Shown here: positions 45,276 through 55,672 of the stretch, piece after piece
How the letters are laid out: every line of letters begins with the position of its first letter
Position numbering within the stretch: the stretch's first letter is position 1
DNA from: Indolivaga alginatilytica
GTDB lineage: Bacteria > Bacteroidota > Bacteroidia > Bacteroidales > Dysgonomonadaceae
Assembly (NCBI RefSeq): GCF_003201355.1
Contig: NZ_QICL01000001.1
Coordinates: 1 to 64,000, forward strand
Reading direction: 5' to 3'
Length of the DNA stretch: 64,000 nucleotides
Position numbers and translations under genes: made by a program
Notes under the pieces: model-generated
The model's database searches: none
Seen by the model: only the letters and a program-made list of their open reading frames with translations
Told to the model about the DNA's origin: nothing

Positions 45276-47600
45276 TTAGAATCGGAAATTCCACGAAATA
45301 GATGGAACAAAACGGAATAATGAATATTGGTACGCCGATGATTTCGAAGGATCGTCGTCATTCGTTCGGAACTCAATAAAATAAGTATTCTCACGACCAT
45401 AGGCATTGTACAAGCTAAATGCCAGTTCCGAATAGAATTTCTTTGTTTTTTTCAATACACAAGTTGCACCTAAATCGAGACGATGATAATCAGGAGCTCT
45501 GTAGCCGTTTCTTTCGGCATAATATACTATTTCTTTGCCATCTACCTGATATTTTCCACTGGGATATGTGACTGCATTTCCGGTGTAATATATCCAGGCA
45601 CCCGAAAGCGTCCATTTATCATTCAAATTATACATTGCCACCATCGAAATTTCGTGTGTTCTGTCCTGAACAGCATCATACCATTCATTATTATTGATAC
45701 CATCAATCTTCTTTTCGGATTTCGACAAGGTATAACCAACCCATCCGCTCAACCTTCCAACTCGTTTTTTGAAGAGAAATTCAATACCGTATGCCCTACC
45801 CTTACCGAATAAAAGTTCGGTTTCCACATCATCATTACCGTATGTCAGTGCATTGTCCTTAAAATCGATTTGATTTCTCATATCCTTATAATATACCTCT
45901 GCACTAAATTCGAAAAGATTGTTGGCGAAATTACGGAAATACCCTAATGTAAACTGATCGGCAATCTGAGGTTTTATATTGTTAGAGGTGGATACCCAAC
46001 GGTCGTAAGGCGTTGCAAATGTTGAATTCGACAACAAGTGCATACTTTGAGTAGTTCTTGCATAGGCTGCCTTTATTGACGATACATTGTTCAACCTGTA
46101 AGCCGTAGAAAAGCGTGGCTCCAAATTAAGGTATGTTTTTACAAACTCACCCGATTTATAAGATACCGTATCGATAACTTCATGGTTTTCATTGAGATTA
46201 TAAAAATCGCCTGCACCTAAAACCGAGAATGCCGACACCCTCAATCCATACATTATTTCGAGACGATCGGTAGCCTTCAATGTGTTTGAAGCAAAGACAC
46301 CGTTTTCCCAGGAATATCTGTTTTGTAAACGTCTGGAAACACCTTTATCCAACGGTATATCTAATTTTCCGGGAGCAATATCATGGTATGTAGAGTGTAC
46401 CCCCAGTTTCCATGTAGAAGCCGCACTTTGCAAATAAGTAAACTCCTGTTTCAAAGCATAATCATTTATTATAGACGCTATATGTATATCCTGATTCATA
46501 TCCACAGCTATATTATATGAATACCTGTTGTAGATTAGAGCCGTAGATGAATTCCACTTATTACTCATCGTTCTGTTCCACTTAAGAGTTCCAACGGTAT
46601 TACCCCAATCGGTATCTACCACATCGGCTATGCCCAATTTATCCTGACCGGTATATGCTGTGAAAGTCAAACGATCTTTATCCGAAAGCTGAAAATTCAA
46701 TTTCATATTCAAGTCATAAAAATACAAAGTTGTATTCTTAATATCTTCCGACCCGAACGCACGAGCTATTACATCGGCATATGTGCGTCTCGCACCTACG
46801 ATAAAGCTCGATTTTCCTTTCTTTATAGGACCTTCCACATTCAGTTTAGAAGAAATAAGCCCCAGTCCTCCGTTCACATGATAGTCTTGATTATCCCCGT
46901 CACGCATCTGAACATCCAGAATCGAAGACAAACGCTCTCCGTATTGAGAAGGTAAAGCTCCTTTATATAAAGTAACATCCCTTACCATATCTGAGTTAAA
47001 TGCCGAGAAGAAACCCATCAAGTGAGAGGCATTATACACACCTACGTTGTCAAGCAATACAAGATTCTGGTCGGAACTACCTCCACGAACATAGAAACCT
47101 GTCCCCCCTTCTCCTGCCGATTTAACACCCGGCATCAATTGGATTGCTTTTACTAAATCGCGTTCTCCAAATAGTACAGGTAATTTATTTATTTCCTGAA
47201 TACTCATCTTTTCTACGCCTGTTTGTACACTCGCAATATTCTCATCAGCTCTTCTTGATGAAACTACTACTTCATTCAAATCGATAGAGGAAGATTCAAG
47301 CGATATATTCTCTACAATATCTTTAGTTAAAGAAATCTTCACTTTTTTATCTTCATACCCAACATACCTGACAATTAAAGAATAGTTTCCTTTGGGTAAA
47401 GTAATTTTATACTCACCGTTATTGTTAGTAAAAACGCCTGTTGCCGTTTTTTCAAGTACTCCGACAGGCACTCCCGCGAGAACCTCATTTGTCTTTTCGT
47501 CTACAATCTTACCTCGTACAGTATAGTTTTGTGCAATTGCCGAAAGTGGCAATAAAAAGAATAGGATAAACCCAAAACTTAGCCTAAAAAACTTGCTCAT
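45276..47600 (-). CDS. TonB-dependent receptor (non-SusC) with CarboxypepD_reg-like domain
   Basis: The ATG ending at 47600 gives a good signal peptide (MSKFFRLSFGFILFFLLPLS, cleaved after AIAQ), so I drop 23 upstream residues. The 774-residue product has a carboxypeptidase-regulatory-like domain (about 25-110), a plug (about 120-225, including FYVRGGSSDQNLVLLDNVGVYNA) and a barrel ending in WNFRF. It is shorter than SusC proteins and lacks their signature. It forms a pair with the DUF4249 lipoprotein. A LytTR/LytS-type system lies immediately upstream on the same strand and may control it. Confidence 0.92.
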   Translation of the reverse strand: MSKFFRLSFGFILFFLLPLSAIAQNYTVRGKIVDEKTNEVLAGVPVGVLEKTATGVFTNNNGEYKITLPKGNYSLIVRYVGYEDKKVKISLTKDIVENISLESSSIDLNEVVVSSRRADENIASVQTGVEKMSIQEINKLPVLFGERDLVKAIQLMPGVKSAGEGGTGFYVRGGSSDQNLVLLDNVGVYNASHLMGFFSAFNSDMVRDVTLYKGALPSQYGERLSSILDVQMRDGDNQDYHVNGGLGLISSKLNVEGPIKKGKSSFIVGARRTYADVIARAFGSEDIKNTTLYFYDLNMKLNFQLSDKDRLTFTAYTGQDKLGIADVVDTDWGNTVGTLKWNRTMSNKWNSSTALIYNRYSYNIAVDMNQDIHIASIINDYALKQEFTYLQSAASTWKLGVHSTYHDIAPGKLDIPLDKGVSRRLQNRYSWENGVFASNTLKATDRLEIMYGLRVSAFSVLGAGDFYNLNENHEVIDTVSYKSGEFVKTYLNLEPRFSTAYRLNNVSSIKAAYARTTQSMHLLSNSTFATPYDRWVSTSNNIKPQIADQFTLGYFRNFANNLFEFSAEVYYKDMRNQIDFKDNALTYGNDDVETELLFGKGRAYGIEFLFKKRVGRLSGWVGYTLSKSEKKIDGINNNEWYDAVQDRTHEISMVAMYNLNDKWTLSGAWIYYTGNAVTYPSGKYQVDGKEIVYYAERNGYRAPDYHRLDLGATCVLKKTKKFYSELAFSLYNAYGRENTYFIEFRTNDDDPSKSSAYQYSLFRFVPSISWNFRF

Positions 47601-47954
47601 ATTAGTATATAAAATTAGATATCGTTTCTCGTCAAAATTCTTTTGGAGTCGCAAAGATATTAAAAGCATAACTTTTAACAGCTAAATTACGTTAAACTCT
47701 CCCATTTAGTTCATAAATATAATTGATATGATCAATGTGTTACCCTTTTACTCTTGCAAGAAATAATATATAACCATAACATAGCAAAAGGAATACATCA
47801 AAAAAGCTTACTTTATTAACTTTTAGATAAAGTTCAGATTAAGAAATTTCCTTTCTGTTTCTTCTACAAAAGAATAACAAATAAACCTTACTTTAAAGAG
47901 ATTATCGACGAACTACATTATTAACAGGACAAACTGCAAAAATTCTATGTTGTT
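47601..47954. other. 354-bp region between the TonB receptor and histidine kinase genes
   Basis: A/T-rich, with a -7 box at 47652 near the receptor gene. No gene, strong hairpin or repeat seen. Confidence 0.5.
47652..47659 (-). promoter_or_regulatory. -7 promoter box of the TonB receptor gene
   Basis: TATCTTTG on the minus strand fits TAnnTTTG exactly, 52 bp upstream of the chosen start. This supports the start at 47600. Confidence 0.5.
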
Positions 47955-48986
47955 TTATAGATATGGAATTCTCACAATAAACCGACTTCTTGTTTTCGAA
48001 ACCTCTATTTCTTTATCATATAGCGTATATTGCTTTTGCAGATTGCTTAATCCATGCCCGCTCTCTTCTACATTAAGACGCGGTTGTATATTATTTGTTA
48101 CTTCGATATAATCTGAAGTTATACTTATCTCCACAAGAAGAGGTCTATCGACAGATACAACATTGTGCTTTATTGCATTCTCGATCAATAACTGAATGCT
48201 GACAGGAATTACCTGCTTTTGTATCTCGCGGTTTCCCGCTATATTTATTTGCAGAGCATCTTCAAATCTTATCAACAGCAAATAAAGATAAGACTCTACA
48301 AATGATATCTCGTCCTTCACCAATACGCTTTTCTGAGTATTGGTAGACAATAAGTATCTGTACACATTCGATAACTTCTTAGTGTATATATTTGCTCTTT
48401 GAGGATCTTCAAATATCAGCGAGGATAAAACATTCAGACTATTAAATAAAAAATGCGGATGCACCTGAGTTTTTAAGGTAGAGTACAAATACTCTATTTT
48501 TTCCTTCTCTATCACAGCAATGTGTTTTTGAGATTCCAATTGACGTTGATTATAGAAAAACAACTCAAGTATCAAAATAATAAAGGAATTACCCAATACT
48601 AATATAATAAGGGATGGTAGTTCCGGATAGACAGCCTCTTCAAAAAACAAGTTACCAAATACATAGTTAAGCAGAAAAGAATATGTACAAGCAAATACAA
48701 GAGATACAAATAGTTCGAAACTAACACGTATGTATATATTGTCTTTGTATTTAAAATATTTATTAGAAGTATGAACAATCAATAAGCTTACAAACCCCAT
48801 AATTATCACAAAAGGCAAGTCCGAAATAAGCCCTTTATAAAAGCTCTCCTCATCCAGACCGGTCATAACATAGTAGACCCACTCAAACAAAAATTCAAAA
48901 AAAGCAATAATGATGATGAAAATTATAATATTGCCTTTTCGACTATTTACCATAACCAATTTGCTTTTATTATACGATTCCATCAA
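47955..48986 (-). CDS. LytS/YehU-type sensor histidine kinase
   Basis: This 343-residue membrane protein has four or so transmembrane helices (about 20-150), a short coiled coil, and a His_kinase (PF06580-type) domain with the phospho-acceptor block KTQVHPHFLFNSLN near 170-185. A degenerate ATPase region follows, with the N-box LLIENAIKHN near 270 and a GHGLSNLQKQYT glycine box near 310. It lacks an obvious sensor domain outside the membrane. Its start overlaps the response regulator gene by 17 bp, so the two are translationally coupled. Confidence 0.92.
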   Translation of the reverse strand: MMESYNKSKLVMVNSRKGNIIIFIIIIAFFEFLFEWVYYVMTGLDEESFYKGLISDLPFVIIMGFVSLLIVHTSNKYFKYKDNIYIRVSFELFVSLVFACTYSFLLNYVFGNLFFEEAVYPELPSLIILVLGNSFIILILELFFYNQRQLESQKHIAVIEKEKIEYLYSTLKTQVHPHFLFNSLNVLSSLIFEDPQRANIYTKKLSNVYRYLLSTNTQKSVLVKDEISFVESYLYLLLIRFEDALQINIAGNREIQKQVIPVSIQLLIENAIKHNVVSVDRPLLVEISITSDYIEVTNNIQPRLNVEESGHGLSNLQKQYTLYDKEIEVSKTRSRFIVRIPYL

Positions 48987-49743
48987 CCCACTTCAAAAAG
49001 TCTGCAACCCGTATTCTACTAACCAGAATCTCGTGAGGACATTCGGGCTGAAAGGAAAGTTTGAGACGGCTATTAAAATATTTTGATATATCGCGTATTG
49101 CTTTTATATTAGTGATGCAATTACGTGAAGCCCGAAAGAAAATCGATTTTCCCAGAAGCTTTTCCAATTCATCCAATGTATAATCAATAATATACCGTTT
49201 GTTATCAAACGAATGCAGAAAAACAGCCTTATCTTCACTATAAAAAAACGCAATATCCTTTGCTTCAATATAGAAATAAGAATCTCCCTTTTGAATAAGA
49301 AAACGGCTTTTTACCTTTTGAGTTATCACTTCCCCCAACTGTCTATAATCAAAAGAAGTTTGTTTTGATTGGTAAAACTGCTCATATTTTATTAGAGCAT
49401 CTCTCAGGTCATTCTCTTCAATGGGCTTCAATAAATAATCAATACTATTCAATTTAAAAGCTTGCACAGCATGCTCATCATAAGCAGTCGTAAAAATAAC
49501 AGGTGTAGACACTGAGACATGGTTGAATATTTCGAAGCAGTCACCATCCGCCAACCTTATATCCAACATAATAAGATCTACCTTATTATTTCGGAGAAAA
49601 GAGATTGTTTGTTCAACAGTCTCCGTTCGCTCCGAAAATATGTATTCGGGGCGCAATTTACTTATCATTCGCTTTAGCTCCTCATATGCCAATCGCTCAT
49701 CTTCTACTATCAGGTATTTTATATGTTGTTGGGACTGAATCAT
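48970..49743 (-). CDS. LytTR-family response regulator
   Basis: I choose the ATG ending at 49743 (MIQSQQHIKYLIVEDE) rather than one 18 bp earlier: the predicted transcription start near 49764 leaves a normal leader only for this choice. The 257-residue product has a receiver domain (about 8-125) with acidic pair E14/D15, phospho-acceptor D61 (LIMLDIRL) and the lysine in YLLKPIEEND. A LytTR DNA-binding domain follows (about 145-255). It is the first gene of a regulator-kinase pair. The TonB receptor/DUF4249 genes downstream are plausible targets, by position only. Confidence 0.92.
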   Translation of the reverse strand: MIQSQQHIKYLIVEDERLAYEELKRMISKLRPEYIFSERTETVEQTISFLRNNKVDLIMLDIRLADGDCFEIFNHVSVSTPVIFTTAYDEHAVQAFKLNSIDYLLKPIEENDLRDALIKYEQFYQSKQTSFDYRQLGEVITQKVKSRFLIQKGDSYFYIEAKDIAFFYSEDKAVFLHSFDNKRYIIDYTLDELEKLLGKSIFFRASRNCITNIKAIRDISKYFNSRLKLSFQPECPHEILVSRIRVADFLKWVDGIV

Positions 49744-49769
49744 ATCAAAATAAATATACAATTTAGACT

Positions 49770-49801
49770 CAAAGGTATGACATTATAGATATTATCTCAA
49801 A
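49770..49801 (-). promoter_or_regulatory. complete Bacteroidetes promoter of the regulator-kinase operon
   Basis: On the minus strand: TTTG (49801-49798), 20 bp, then TACCTTTG (49777-49770). Both boxes match the Bacteroidetes -33/-7 consensus exactly. It overlaps nothing coding. Confidence 0.75.
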
Positions 49802-49890
49802 ATAACCATCCGATTTCAGATAAACTTTAATATTTTGAAGATCAATTTTAGAATATCTATACTAATCTTAAAAAAATTCAAGGCTAAAGT

Positions 49891-49898
49891 TAATTTTG
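49891..49898 (+). promoter_or_regulatory. -7 promoter box of the SGNH hydrolase gene
   Basis: TAATTTTG fits TAnnTTTG exactly and gives a leader of about 105 nt. Confidence 0.45.
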
Positions 49899-50007
49899 CA
49901 ACATCAACAACACAGTATGCTTAAAAGATCAAATACCTCTTTTTCTCCTCATAAGTCGAAATCTTATAACCATATTTTTTCTACCTTTATCAGTAAAAAA
50001 AATAAAG

Positions 50008-50703
50008 ATGAAATCAATAATACAAAAGGCACTTTTATATTCTATCTTATTCTTCACCACAATAACAGCTTCTGCACAAAATAAAGATTGGGCAAATATA
50101 AATCGTTATCAAGCCAACAACAAAGAACTTATGGGATCAACAAAGCAAATTGACGCAGTTTTTATAGGAAATTCTATTACTGAAAACTGGGTAGGCTTAG
50201 ACCGCGATTTTTTCATCAATAATAATTATATAGGACGAGGCATAAGTGGACAAACAAGTGCACAGATTCTGCTCAGAATGAGAGAAGATGTTATTAAACT
50301 AAAACCCCGTCTGGTTGTTATAAATGCAGGCACAAATGATATTGCCGAAGGTGCAGATACATATAATCCTGAAATTACTTTGGGAAACATAATTTCGATG
50401 GTTCAATTGGCACAAGCTAATAATATAAAGGTCGTTCTGGGATTACTTTTACCGACTAAGCAGTATCGATGGAGTCCTGATATTCCCGATGTAGCTAATA
50501 AAGTTATAGATCTCAATGTCAGAATAATAAATTATGCTGATGCAAACAACATCCCGTATATCGATTATCACTCGGCACTTAAAGACAAAGACAATGGTTT
50601 GGATATAAAATATGGAGACGACGGGGTTCATCCAAAAATAAAAGGATACCGCATTATGGAACCTTTGGCTAAAGAAGCTATTGAGAAAGCATTACAACAA
50701 TAA
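50008..50703 (+). CDS. secreted SGNH/GDSL hydrolase
   Basis: This 231-residue protein has a signal peptide (1-23, ending ITASAQ). All four SGNH blocks are visible: I, FIGNSIT with nucleophile S56; II, GRGISGQT with G81; III, NAGTNDIAE with N110; V, DDGVHP with D205 and H208. This family removes acyl groups from carbohydrates or lipids, and a role in deacetylating surface or dietary glycans is common in Bacteroidetes. No operon partner; clpB follows after 168 bp with its own signals. Confidence 0.9.
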   Translation: MKSIIQKALLYSILFFTTITASAQNKDWANINRYQANNKELMGSTKQIDAVFIGNSITENWVGLDRDFFINNNYIGRGISGQTSAQILLRMREDVIKLKPRLVVINAGTNDIAEGADTYNPEITLGNIISMVQLAQANNIKVVLGLLLPTKQYRWSPDIPDVANKVIDLNVRIINYADANNIPYIDYHSALKDKDNGLDIKYGDDGVHPKIKGYRIMEPLAKEAIEKALQQ

Positions 50704-50871
50704 GACAGTAACAATGCAAAATATAGTTCAAGCATAGCCTTATCAGGTTATGCTTTTTCATTTCGAAACCCCTCCTACTGACATTTTGACACAAAACAAG
50801 CTATGGCAAATAATTTGCAGAATGACTACTAAAATAGAATACAAACGAAATAAAGAAAGGAGATATAATAT

Positions 50872-53460
50872 ATGAATTTCAATAACTTTACTATTAAATC
50901 TCAAGAAACTTTACAAAAAGCAATTGAGATCGTAAGAGAGAGAAATCAACAAGCAGTGGAAACCAGCCACGTATTATTATCAGCTATTTTAACAGGCGAT
51001 AATATTGTGAATTTTCTCTTTCAGAAACAAGGAGTAAATCCTCAGAACCTAACTACTCTTCTCGAAAGGCAAATAGAATCCTATCCAAAAGTGATGGGAG
51101 GCGAACCCTATTTGAGCAGAGAAAGTAATGCTGCACTACAAAAAGCATCTGATCTAGCCAAAAAAATGGACGATCAGTATGTATCCATAGAGCATATTTT
51201 ACTCGGTATACTTGCTGAAAAAAGTACCGCTTCTCAAATAATGAAAGATGCAGGCATTACCGAAAACGGATTGCAACAAGCTATTATTGAATTGAGAAAA
51301 GGCAGCAAAGTAGACAGCCAATCGGCAGAAGACACCTATCAGTCACTTGAGAAATTTGCAATCAATCTGACTCAAAGAGCCAGAGACGGCAAACTCGATC
51401 CTGTGATTGGTCGTGACGAAGAAATCCGTCGTGTATTGCAGATATTAAGCCGCCGCACCAAGAATAATCCTATCCTCATAGGTGAACCCGGTACAGGAAA
51501 AACAGCCATAGCCGAAGGATTAGCCTATCGGATTATTCGTGGAGATGTACCCGAAAACTTAAAAAGCAAACAAATCTATTCTTTGGATATGGGTGCTTTA
51601 ATAGCAGGAGCTAAATATAAAGGAGAATTTGAAGAACGTCTCAAATCCGTAGTAAACGAAGTAACCAAAGCCGAAGGCGAAATCATCCTTTTCATCGACG
51701 AAATACACACTCTTGTAGGAGCAGGTAAAGGTGAAGGGGCAATGGATGCTGCTAACATATTAAAACCAGCTTTAGCTCGTGGCGAATTACGCTCCATCGG
51801 TGCGACAACTTTAGACGAATATCAAAAATATTTCGAAAAAGACAAGGCTCTAGAACGCAGGTTTCAGATAGTAATGGTAGACGAACCCAGCGAATTAGAT
51901 ACCATTTCTATCCTTAGAGGATTGAAAGAGAAGTACGAAAACCATCATCAGGTACGTATCAAAGACGAAGCTATTATTTCGGCAGTTCAGCTTTCGAGCC
52001 GCTATATAACCGACCGTTTTTTACCGGATAAAGCTATCGACTTGATGGATGAAGCCGCTGCTAAACTTCGGATGGAAGTTGATTCCGTTCCTGAAGAACT
52101 AGACGAAAAGAGCCGCCGTATCAAACAATTAGAAATTGAGCGTGAGGCTATCAAGCGTGAAAACGACAAAGATAAAGAGGCTCAACTTAGCAAAGAAATC
52201 AGTCTTCTGAAAGAAGAAGAAAAAAATTTAAGAGCCAAATGGCAATCCGAAAAAGATGTCATTAATAAAATTCAGCACAATAAAATAGAGATTGAAGACG
52301 CTAAGTTTCAAGCAGACAAAGCCGAACGCGAAGGCGATTACGGAAAAGTAGCCGAATTACGATATGGTAAAATAAAGGACCTCGAAAGTGAAATAGACAA
52401 ACTGCAGTCTCAATTACACAGTATGCAAGGAAGCACTGCAATGGTAAAAGAAGAAGTAGATGCTTTTGACATAGCCGATGTGGTGTCGCGCTGGACTGGC
52501 ATACCTGTCAACAAGATGCTACAAAGCGAACGCGAGAAACTACTAAATCTGGAAGATGAATTACACGAACGGGTAGTTGGTCAGAACGAAGCTATTATAG
52601 GAATCTCGAATGCCATAAGACGCAGTCGTGCAGGCTTGCAAGACCCTAAACGTCCCATAGGATCATTTATCTTTTTGGGTACAACAGGAGTTGGGAAAAC
52701 CGAGTTGGCAAAAGCATTGGCTGAGTTTCTATTCGATGATGAGAATATGATGACTCGTATCGACATGAGCGAGTATCAGGAAAAATTCAGTGCTACCCGT
52801 CTGATCGGAGCACCTCCCGGATACGTAGGATATGATGAAGGTGGACAATTAACCGAAGCGATTCGGCGTAAGCCATATTCCGTAGTGCTGTTTGATGAGA
52901 TAGAAAAAGCTCATCCGGATGTATTCAACATCTTGCTACAAGTATTGGATGACGGACGTTTGACCGACAATAAAGGACGAGTAGTTAATTTCAAGAACAC
53001 AATTATCATCATGACCTCAAATATGGGATCAGGACTAATCAGGGAAAATTTTGCAACAATTACTCCCGAAAATCACGATGAAGTTGTAGAAACAACTAAA
53101 AAAGAAGTCTTAAGCATGTTGAAATCCAACATTCGTCCGGAGTTCTTGAATCGTATCGATGAGATAATTATGTTTGAACCTTTAAGCGAAAAGGACATCG
53201 AAAAAGTAGTCAAGATTCAATTGGAAGGTCTTGTCAAACTCCTCAAAGGAAATGGTGTTAGACTCGAATTTTCGGACGAAGCTATATCATGGATCGCTCA
53301 CAAAGGATATGATCCTGAATTTGGAGCCCGTCCTGTGAAGCGTGTAATACAACGTCAGGTACTTGATACTCTGTCTAAGCGATTATTAGCTCAGTCGGTA
53401 GATAAGTCAACCCCTATCACTGTAGATATAAAAGATGGTGAATTAGAGTTCCGAAACTAA
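50872..53460 (+). CDS. clpB: ClpB disaggregase chaperone
   Basis: This 862-residue Hsp100 ATPase is of normal length for ClpB. It has a double Clp N-domain (about 1-145), NBD1 with Walker A GEPGTGKT (204-211) and Walker B FIDEIH, and the middle coiled coil specific to ClpB (about 400-525). NBD2 follows with Walker A GTTGVGKT (603-610) and Walker [10 protein letters not shown]. It works with DnaK to solubilise aggregates. An unusual feature for this genome is a good Shine-Dalgarno sequence (AAAGGAG) 10 bp before the ATG. A TTTTG/TAATTTG pair further upstream (about 50790-50820) may be the promoter. Confidence 0.98.
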   Translation: MNFNNFTIKSQETLQKAIEIVRERNQQAVETSHVLLSAILTGDNIVNFLFQKQGVNPQNLTTLLERQIESYPKVMGGEPYLSRESNAALQKASDLAKKMDDQYVSIEHILLGILAEKSTASQIMKDAGITENGLQQAIIELRKGSKVDSQSAEDTYQSLEKFAINLTQRARDGKLDPVIGRDEEIRRVLQILSRRTKNNPILIGEPGTGKTAIAEGLAYRIIRGDVPENLKSKQIYSLDMGALIAGAKYKGEFEERLKSVVNEVTKAEGEIILFIDEIHTLVGAGKGEGAMDAANILKPALARGELRSIGATTLDEYQKYFEKDKALERRFQIVMVDEPSELDTISILRGLKEKYENHHQVRIKDEAIISAVQLSSRYITDRFLPDKAIDLMDEAAAKLRMEVDSVPEELDEKSRRIKQLEIEREAIKRENDKDKEAQLSKEISLLKEEEKNLRAKWQSEKDVINKIQHNKIEIEDAKFQADKAEREGDYGKVAELRYGKIKDLESEIDKLQSQLHSMQGSTAMVKEEVDAFDIADVVSRWTGIPVNKMLQSEREKLLNLEDELHERVVGQNEAIIGISNAIRRSRAGLQDPKRPIGSFIFLGTTGVGKTELAKALAEFLFDDENMMTRIDMSEYQEKFSATRLIGAPPGYVGYDEGGQLTEAIRRKPYSVVLFDEIEKAHPDVFNILLQVLDDGRLTDNKGRVVNFKNTIIIMTSNMGSGLIRENFATITPENHDEVVETTKKEVLSMLKSNIRPEFLNRIDEIIMFEPLSEKDIEKVVKIQLEGLVKLLKGNGVRLEFSDEAISWIAHKGYDPEFGARPVKRVIQRQVLDTLSKRLLAQSVDKSTPITVDIKDGELEFRN

Positions 53461-53480
53461 GGCAAAACTCTGCACATTAA

Positions 53481-53517
53481 AAACTCCGCTTCTCTTATTT
53501 TCAGAAAGGCGGAGTTT
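53481..53517 (+). terminator. clpB terminator
   Basis: AAACTCCGC (53481-53489) pairs with GCGGAGTTT (53509-53517), with partial pairing (TTCT/AGAA) inside, and is followed by ATTTTTATTT. Confidence 0.85.
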
Positions 53518-53597
53518 ATTTTTATTTACCAGTATCAAGATAGATACAACAAATTATAGTTGTTACACTTGAAAGAACACTGAATTGACCTGAATTT

Positions 53598-53765
53598 TTA
53601 CTCCTTTTGATGAGAAGAACGCCCCAAATAATAAAAAGCTATTAATGAACTGATTTGCAATGCAGCAATAAGCAACATTCCTCTACGGCGTCTATTTTCC
53701 CTCTTCAATTTCTTTAATTCCTCCAACGTTTGCTTCTCTATGGAAATATCCTTATTTTCAGACAT
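53598..53765 (-). CDS. small single-pass membrane protein (55 aa)
   Basis: ATG ending at 53765, stop at 53598. The product begins MSENKDISIEKQTLEELKKL, has a strongly basic stretch (KRENRRRRG), one hydrophobic helix (about 30-47, LLIAALQISSLIAFYYLG) and a short polar tail. The layout, a charged coiled N-terminus, a basic stop and one helix, is typical of real small membrane proteins, and the composition differs from the A/T-rich DNA beside it. Function unknown. It is convergent with clpB. Confidence 0.6.
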   Translation of the reverse strand: MSENKDISIEKQTLEELKKLKRENRRRRGMLLIAALQISSLIAFYYLGRSSHQKE

Positions 53766-54755
53766 AACATATTATTTTTTTAGAGGTGACAGATCATCAC
53801 TTCCTATTTATTTGTTATAAACAAACCCAAACTAATTATAGTTCATTTTATAGCGACAAAGTCATCATCTAATTCTATATATTCTAAGCTTTCACTCATA
53901 ATAGTTAATATCTACTAATACGAGATGATTAAATTTAGAATACACAATAAACATAAGACACAAACAACTATATATCAAAAATTTAAACTTTATATAATTA
54001 GTTATATATAATACCATAATATCTAAATTAACACGAAATACTATACTTACCTATATTAATATAACATAAAATATAAAAAGTATATATTTAAAGAAAAACT
54101 ATCCAGATAAAACAAAATAGAATATTCTCCGATAAAAAGGGCAAATAAAGAAGATAATTCACTCATTATTCATAAATTAGAAAACAAAACCCAAACAAAC
54201 AGATAGAATATTTAACACATTGAAAAACATCAATATAACAATTATTTCAACTATAAATCCAAACAAATTATAAAACAACAAGAGAGAGCCTTTCCATCGT
54301 AGAAGATATTTTACTCAAATAAAAGATAAGATAAGGGAAAACAGTGTAGTAAACATATATTAACATTATATGTTTCCCCTAAAAGTTATAGAATATATTA
54401 TATCAATACAGATACTAACAATCAAACATCTAAAAAACATAGATACATAAGCCAAAAACATTGATTTCATCGATAATATTAACAATTAAGGCACCCTTAA
54501 ATCACATATATTTAAGATATCGAACAGATATAAGTTAACATACTCATTATAAGAATTAATATAGATATATAGATAATTATATCTACAGAAAAACTATCGA
54601 TGAAATCGTAAATAGAAGATAAATAAAAAAAGAAGATAAATAAAGAAGCAATTAGAAATAAAATAACCTTATAATTTTCAAAAAAGACAACGGTAAAATA
54701 TGTAAGAATACAAAAATATAGCTATATTTACCTCATTTCCAATCAACTCTCATAT
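53766..54755. other. 990-bp extremely A/T-rich non-coding region
   Basis: This is the longest gene-free stretch in the window and by eye the most A/T-rich. It has many short near-repeats (AGAAGATAAATAAA occurs twice near 54617-54650; ATCGATGAAATCG-like text occurs twice) and stop codons in all frames. I see no tRNA, GC-rich hairpin or DnaA-box cluster. It may be decayed DNA or a curved, protein-binding region. Confidence 0.6.
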
Positions 54756-55511
54756 ATGAACATCATAACACTCAATCACGAAAATCTTATAGAAGAACAT
54801 ATCTGCTGTGCCTTAGACAGTAAAACGAGTGCCATTGGAATAGCCGAAAAAAAGGAATGGCTCAAAAACAGGATAAACGAAGGACTAAAATTCAAGAAAT
54901 TGGATGCCCGAGGCAAGGTATTTATTGAATATATTCCCGTTGAAATGGGATGGTTACCGATCGAAGCAAAAGGATATATGCTTATAAACTGTCATTGGGT
55001 ATCGGGTAGCTACAAAGGAAAAGGTTATGGCTCGGAATTGCTGAAAGAATGCGAAAATGAAGCAAAAAGCTCTGGAATGAAAGGAATCGTCATCTTAACG
55101 GCAAATAAGAAAAAACCTTTTTTATCAGACAAATCATTCTATTTAAAATCTGGATATGAAACAGTTGACTCCGCTCCACCCTACTTTGAGCTGATTGCTA
55201 AACGCTTTGACAATAGAGCAGAATTACCGAAGTTTGCCGATTCTGCGAAGAGAGGCTTTCCTGAAGAGATAAAAGGTATTGATATATTCTACACAGCCCA
55301 ATGCCCCTTCACTGTTCCTTATATAGAACTTTTAAAGCCCATAATATTATCTTCTGATGTTCCTGTTCGTACACATCAAATAAAATCACGAGAAGAGGCT
55401 CAAAATCATTTTTGTCCCGCAACAACATACAGCGTATTTATAGATGGAAAATTCCACACCCAAGAAATACTTACCCCAACGAAGTTGAAGCAACTGATTA
55501 CTAAATTATAA
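54756..55511 (+). CDS. GNAT acetyltransferase with C-terminal YoaP-like domain
   Basis: This 251-residue cytoplasmic protein has an N-terminal GNAT domain (about 1-150) whose acetyl-CoA loop is SGSYKGKGYGSELL (motif A, Q/RxxGxG/A). A C-terminal YoaP-like domain follows (about 180-251: IDIFYTAQCPFTVPYIELL, thioredoxin-like, with a single cysteine in the AQCPF position, then YSVFIDGKFHTQEILTPTKL). The two-domain layout matches YoaP-type N-acetyltransferases. The acetyl acceptor is unknown. It is monocistronic, with a terminator 9 bp downstream. Confidence 0.85.
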   Translation: MNIITLNHENLIEEHICCALDSKTSAIGIAEKKEWLKNRINEGLKFKKLDARGKVFIEYIPVEMGWLPIEAKGYMLINCHWVSGSYKGKGYGSELLKECENEAKSSGMKGIVILTANKKKPFLSDKSFYLKSGYETVDSAPPYFELIAKRFDNRAELPKFADSAKRGFPEEIKGIDIFYTAQCPFTVPYIELLKPIILSSDVPVRTHQIKSREEAQNHFCPATTYSVFIDGKFHTQEILTPTKLKQLITKL

Positions 55512-55520
55512 TAAATACAA

Positions 55521-55555
55521 AAAGATCCCTGTCCTAAATATGAACAGGGATCTTT
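55521..55555 (+). terminator. terminator of the GNAT-YoaP gene
   Basis: AAAGATCCCTGT (55521-55532) pairs perfectly with ACAGGGATCTTT (55544-55555), which ends in a short T-run. Confidence 0.88.
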
Positions 55556-55559
55556 AGTT

Positions 55560-55598
55560 AAGGTTGTAGACCTTGCTATTATTCTTATGAGTATAACC
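55560..55598 (+). repeat. dispersed repeat copy between the GNAT and gdhA genes
   Basis: AAGGTTGTAGACCTT (55560-55574) followed by GCTATTATTCTTATGAGTAT, matching core and tail of the family. Confidence 0.6.
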
Positions 55599-55672
55599 AA
55601 AATAGCCTGATTCAAAATATCATAACAGACATAAAGACCACCTTACTATTTATCCGGTATTACGAAATCTAA

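Noticed and set aside
53766-54755. Possible CRISPR array or tandem-repeat array in the A/T-rich desert
   Set aside because: Near-repeats are short, irregularly spaced and of low complexity; no cas genes in the window.
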